From: Geobacteraceae bacterium
GTDB lineage: Bacteria > Desulfobacterota > Desulfuromonadia > Desulfuromonadales > Geopsychrobacteraceae
Length of the DNA: 6,775 nucleotides
Direction of reading: 5' to 3'
Assembly: GCA_027064785.1 (NCBI GenBank)
Contig: JAMOPE010000402.1
Coordinates: 1-6,775, forward strand
In this document: in pieces, positions 4,568-6,775 of the stretch
Numbering within the stretch: position 1 is the first letter of the stretch
Layout of the letters: every line of letters starts with the position of its first letter
Notes under the pieces: model-generated
Databases searched by the model: none
Seen by the model: only the letters and a program-made list of their open reading frames with translations
Told to the model about the DNA's origin: nothing
Translations under genes and position numbers: made by a program

Positions 4568-6379
4568 ATGGGTTTACAAGCTATGACATATTTCGTCGTC
4601 GGCCTTACCTTTGCCATCTACATCGGCATCGCTGTTTGGGCTCGCGCCGGAAGTACAAGTGAATTTTATTCTGCCGGCGGTAACGTTGGTCCTGTTGTTA
4701 ACGGTATGGCAATTGGTGCTGACTGGATGTCGGCAGCGTCTTTTATCTCCATGGCTGGTCTTATCGCCAACATGGGTTACGGTGGTGGTCTGTTCCTGAT
4801 GGGCTGGACCGGTGGTTATGTTCTGCTAGCGATGCTACTGGCACCATACCTGCGGAAGTTCGGTAAATTTACCGTTCCTTCATTCGTTTCCACCCGTTAC
4901 TATTCTAAGGGTGCAAGTCTGGTTGCAGTTCTCTGTCTCCTCGCAGCATCCTTGACCTACATCATTGGTCAGATGACTGGTGTTGGTGTTGCATTCTCCC
5001 GTTTCCTAGGCGTTTCAAACTCAACAGGTATCTACATTGGTATGGCAATTGTTTTTATGTACGCTGTTTTCGGCGGCATGAAAGGAATCACCTACACTCA
5101 GGTTGCTCAGTACTGTGTTCTGATTCTTGCCTACACCGTTCCTGCAATCTTTATTTCAATGCAACTGACCGGCAACCCACTGCCACAACTTGGCCTTGGT
5201 TCTAACTTTGCTGGCACCGACATGAGCCTACTCGGCAAACTTGATGAAGTTGTTACCGGACTCGGTTTCGGTAAGTACACCACTCAGGTTCCCGGTAGCA
5301 TGCTCAATATGTTCGTCTACACTGTTTCGCTGATGATCGGTACCGCTGGTCTGCCACACGTTATCATGCGTTTCTTCACCGTTGCGACGGTTAAAGATGC
5401 ACGTTACTCCGCTGGTTGGGCTCTCGTTTTCATCGCTCTCCTCTACACCACAGCTCCTGGCGTTGCCGCTATGGCGCGTTTGAACCTGCACGCAACAGTT
5501 AACAAAGCTGTCATGCAGAGCGGCGGCGATCTCTTCGCCCCTGAGAACAGTATTGTTTACTCTGAACGTCCCGACTGGATGAAGCGTTGGGAAGTTACCG
5601 GTCTGTTGAAATTTGAAGACAAAAACGGTGACGGCCGGATTCAGTATTACAATGCTAAATCCAAAAATGCTGATTTCCTCGCTAAAGTTGAAGCAGCTGG
5701 TTGGAAAGGTAACGAGCTAAAAGTTAACCGCGATATCATGGTTCTTGCGAACCCTGAAATTGCCCTACTGCCAAACTGGGTTATTGCTCTGGTTGCTGCC
5801 GGTGGTCTTGCTGCTGCGCTGTCAACTGCTGCCGGTCTGTTGCTGGCAATCTCTTCTGCAATCTCTCATGACTTGTTCAAGAGTATCTGGTTCCCAGAAA
5901 TGTCCGAGCAGAAAGAACTTCTTACCGGTAAGATTGCCATGGCATGTTCCATCGTCGTCGCCGGTTATCTCGGTCTGAATCCTCCAGGATTTGCTGCCGG
6001 TACTGTTGCGATCGCCTTTGGTCTGGCTGCAAGTTCAATCTTCCCATGTCTGATGATGGGTATCTTCAGTAAAACCATGAACAAAGAAGGCGCCATCGCC
6101 GGTATGCTCTCCGGTCTCGGTATCACCATGTTCTATGTTTTTGCTCACAAAGGTATCTTCTTCATCAAGGGAACTTCCTTCCTCGGCATGTTTGGTGGAA
6201 AATCCAGCTTCTTCTTCGGCATTTCCCCGAACGCATTCGGTGCTATCGGTGCTATCGTTAACTTCGCTGTTGCATTCGCAGTGAAGAACATGACCCCACC
6301 AGTACCTCAAGATATTGCACAAATGGTTGAAGATGTACGTATCCCACGCGGCTCTAAAGCTGTTGACGGTGCTCACTAA
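4568..6379 (+). CDS. Sodium:solute symporter large subunit, ActP-like (VC_2705-type subfamily)
   Basis: A 603-residue inner-membrane transporter of the SSS family (PutP/ActP fold), probably moving a small carboxylate such as acetate with Na+; the substrate is inferred from family resemblance. Hydrophobic segments span almost the whole length. Family signatures include SEFYSAGGNVGPVVNGMAIG at 31-50, ADWMSAASFISMAGLIANMG at 51-70, GLPHVIMRFFTV at 261-272, and STAAGLLLAISSAISHDLFK at 419-438, whose Ser/Thr residues fall in the Na+-site region of relatives. A soluble insert of about 100 residues (303-400) contains DKNGDGRIQYYN (351-362), shaped like an EF-hand loop. The length exceeds that of a typical ActP (about 550), mostly because of this insert. 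GGGAGG (4552-4557) lies 10 nt before the ATG. Codons lean to GTT, GCT and GGT, unlike the trp genes, which suggests high expression. Two stop codons occur in tandem. Confidence 0.93.
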   Translation: MGLQAMTYFVVGLTFAIYIGIAVWARAGSTSEFYSAGGNVGPVVNGMAIGADWMSAASFISMAGLIANMGYGGGLFLMGWTGGYVLLAMLLAPYLRKFGKFTVPSFVSTRYYSKGASLVAVLCLLAASLTYIIGQMTGVGVAFSRFLGVSNSTGIYIGMAIVFMYAVFGGMKGITYTQVAQYCVLILAYTVPAIFISMQLTGNPLPQLGLGSNFAGTDMSLLGKLDEVVTGLGFGKYTTQVPGSMLNMFVYTVSLMIGTAGLPHVIMRFFTVATVKDARYSAGWALVFIALLYTTAPGVAAMARLNLHATVNKAVMQSGGDLFAPENSIVYSERPDWMKRWEVTGLLKFEDKNGDGRIQYYNAKSKNADFLAKVEAAGWKGNELKVNRDIMVLANPEIALLPNWVIALVAAGGLAAALSTAAGLLLAISSAISHDLFKSIWFPEMSEQKELLTGKIAMACSIVVAGYLGLNPPGFAAGTVAIAFGLAASSIFPCLMMGIFSKTMNKEGAIAGMLSGLGITMFYVFAHKGIFFIKGTSFLGMFGGKSSFFFGISPNAFGAIGAIVNFAVAFAVKNMTPPVPQDIAQMVEDVRIPRGSKAVDGAH

Positions 6380-6398
6380 TAACTATCGATTCAATATG

Positions 6399-6418
6399 AT
6401 CGGTTCCGTGTAACCGAT
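6399..6418. other. Hairpin after the symporter stop codon
   Basis: ATCGGTT (6399-6405) pairs perfectly with AACCGAT (6412-6418) around a 6-nt loop. It lies 20 nt after the stop codon and just ahead of the main terminator. There is no T-run, so it probably protects the mRNA 3' end or assists termination. Confidence 0.5.
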
Positions 6419-6425
6419 TATCCTT

Positions 6426-6455
6426 GCCCCGCCAGCCTTCTGGCGGGGCTTTTTT
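6426..6455 (+). terminator. Strong intrinsic terminator of the symporter operon
   Basis: GCCCCGCCAG (6426-6435) pairs perfectly with CTGGCGGGGC (6440-6449) around a CCTT loop and is followed by six T. A 10-bp GC-rich stem with a T-run is a textbook rho-independent terminator, 46 nt after the symporter stop codon. It separates the transporter unit from the next gene. Confidence 0.95.
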
Positions 6456-6479
6456 AAACAAAGCTGTCCTAGAAACATC

Positions 6480-6508
6480 TTGCGTAGTTGATGCACCTCA
6501 GGTACAAA
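6480..6508 (+). promoter_or_regulatory. Weak candidate promoter for the gene at 6545
   Basis: TTGCGT (6480-6485), 17 nt, then TACAAA (6503-6508). Both boxes are only partial sigma-70 matches. A promoter is expected here because a strong terminator lies just upstream. Confidence 0.3.
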
Positions 6509-6544
6509 AGATTTCGTTGACGTATTTTCCCACAGGAGTTTTGA

Positions 6545-6775
6545 ATGGTTTTTGATATCGGCGTAGTCATGACATGGATTCTGTTTCTCGCTCTGTTTCC
6601 TATGGCCTTCTTCTGGCTTCGCCGGGCTTGGCGAATCTTTGTCAAAAAAAACTACTCCGAAGTCGCGATAAAACGCGGCTTACCTCCGGCAAACCCAAAA
6701 AAATGGGCTCCTGTTGTCGGAATTCTCAATCTCGTCTGTGGCAGTGTTGCTGTCTGGGTTATCATTTCTGTTCTT
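6545..6775 (+). CDS. Unrecognised small membrane protein, N-terminal 77 residues (3' end outside window)
   Basis: The frame is open from ATG at 6545 to the window edge, with AGGAG (6534-6538) 6 nt upstream, so it is a real start. I do not recognise the family. Visible features are a hydrophobic helix at about 7-25 (VMTWILFLALFPMAFFWL), a strongly basic stretch at 26-54 (RRAWR, KK, KR, PKK) and a second hydrophobic helix from about 56 to the edge. By the positive-inside rule the basic loop is cytoplasmic, with both termini of this part outside. The strong terminator upstream suggests it is transcribed apart from the symporter. A functional link to the transporter is possible from position only. 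Confidence 0.75.
   Translation, partial: MVFDIGVVMTWILFLALFPMAFFWLRRAWRIFVKKNYSEVAIKRGLPPANPKKWAPVVGILNLVCGSVAVWVIISVL

Noticed and set aside
5228..5491. Minus-strand open frame inside the symporter
   Set aside because: It is a shadow of the symporter coding frame with no ribosome site or recognisable domain; the similar minus frame at 6035-6376 was rejected for the same reason.
1..6775. Novel defence system, CRISPR array, phage or integron structure
   Set aside because: No repeats with spacers, integrase, transposase, nuclease or toxin-antitoxin genes were seen; the content is metabolic and transport.

Overview
The window looks like chromosome of a Desulfuromonadales-type deltaproteobacterium (Geobacter/Desulfuromonas/Pelobacter relatives). 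This is an inference from protein flavour (TrpE, TrpG and TrpD sequence style, the two-subunit acetate-type sodium:solute symporter) and from a GTAGGGGC...GCCCCTAC palindromic repeat. No rRNA or marker gene is present to confirm it. There is no phage, insertion sequence, CRISPR array, tRNA or defence system.

Left half, minus strand: a tryptophan operon, transcribed right to left as trpE (1266-2753), trpG (679-1245) and trpD (1-603, cut by the window edge). Together TrpE and TrpG make anthranilate from chorismate and glutamine, and TrpD adds phosphoribose. A 59-bp double-hairpin repeat sits between trpG and trpD.

Centre, 2754-3340: a 587-bp AT-rich gap between the divergent trpE and an iclR-family gene. 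It is not empty. On the minus strand it holds a promoter, a 25-codon leader ORF with tandem Trp codons at positions 10-11, and four short RNA segments that can pair 1:2, 2:3 and 3:4. The 3:4 hairpin is followed by a U-run. This is the layout of ribosome-mediated trp attenuation and is the most interesting thing here. A second hairpin plus U-run lies further down the leader, still ahead of trpE. The trp promoter overlaps a near-consensus promoter pointing the other way towards iclR.

Right half, plus strand: an IclR-family regulator (3341-4099), then after a 192-bp leader a two-gene transporter: a DUF4212-type small subunit (4292-4552) and a 603-residue sodium:solute symporter (4568-6379). The symporter belongs to the ActP-like group and carries an EF-hand-like loop. 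A strong intrinsic terminator (6426-6455) closes this unit. An unrecognised small two-helix membrane protein begins at 6545 and runs off the window. The regulator probably controls uptake of a small carboxylate such as acetate, but no substrate can be read from the sequence.
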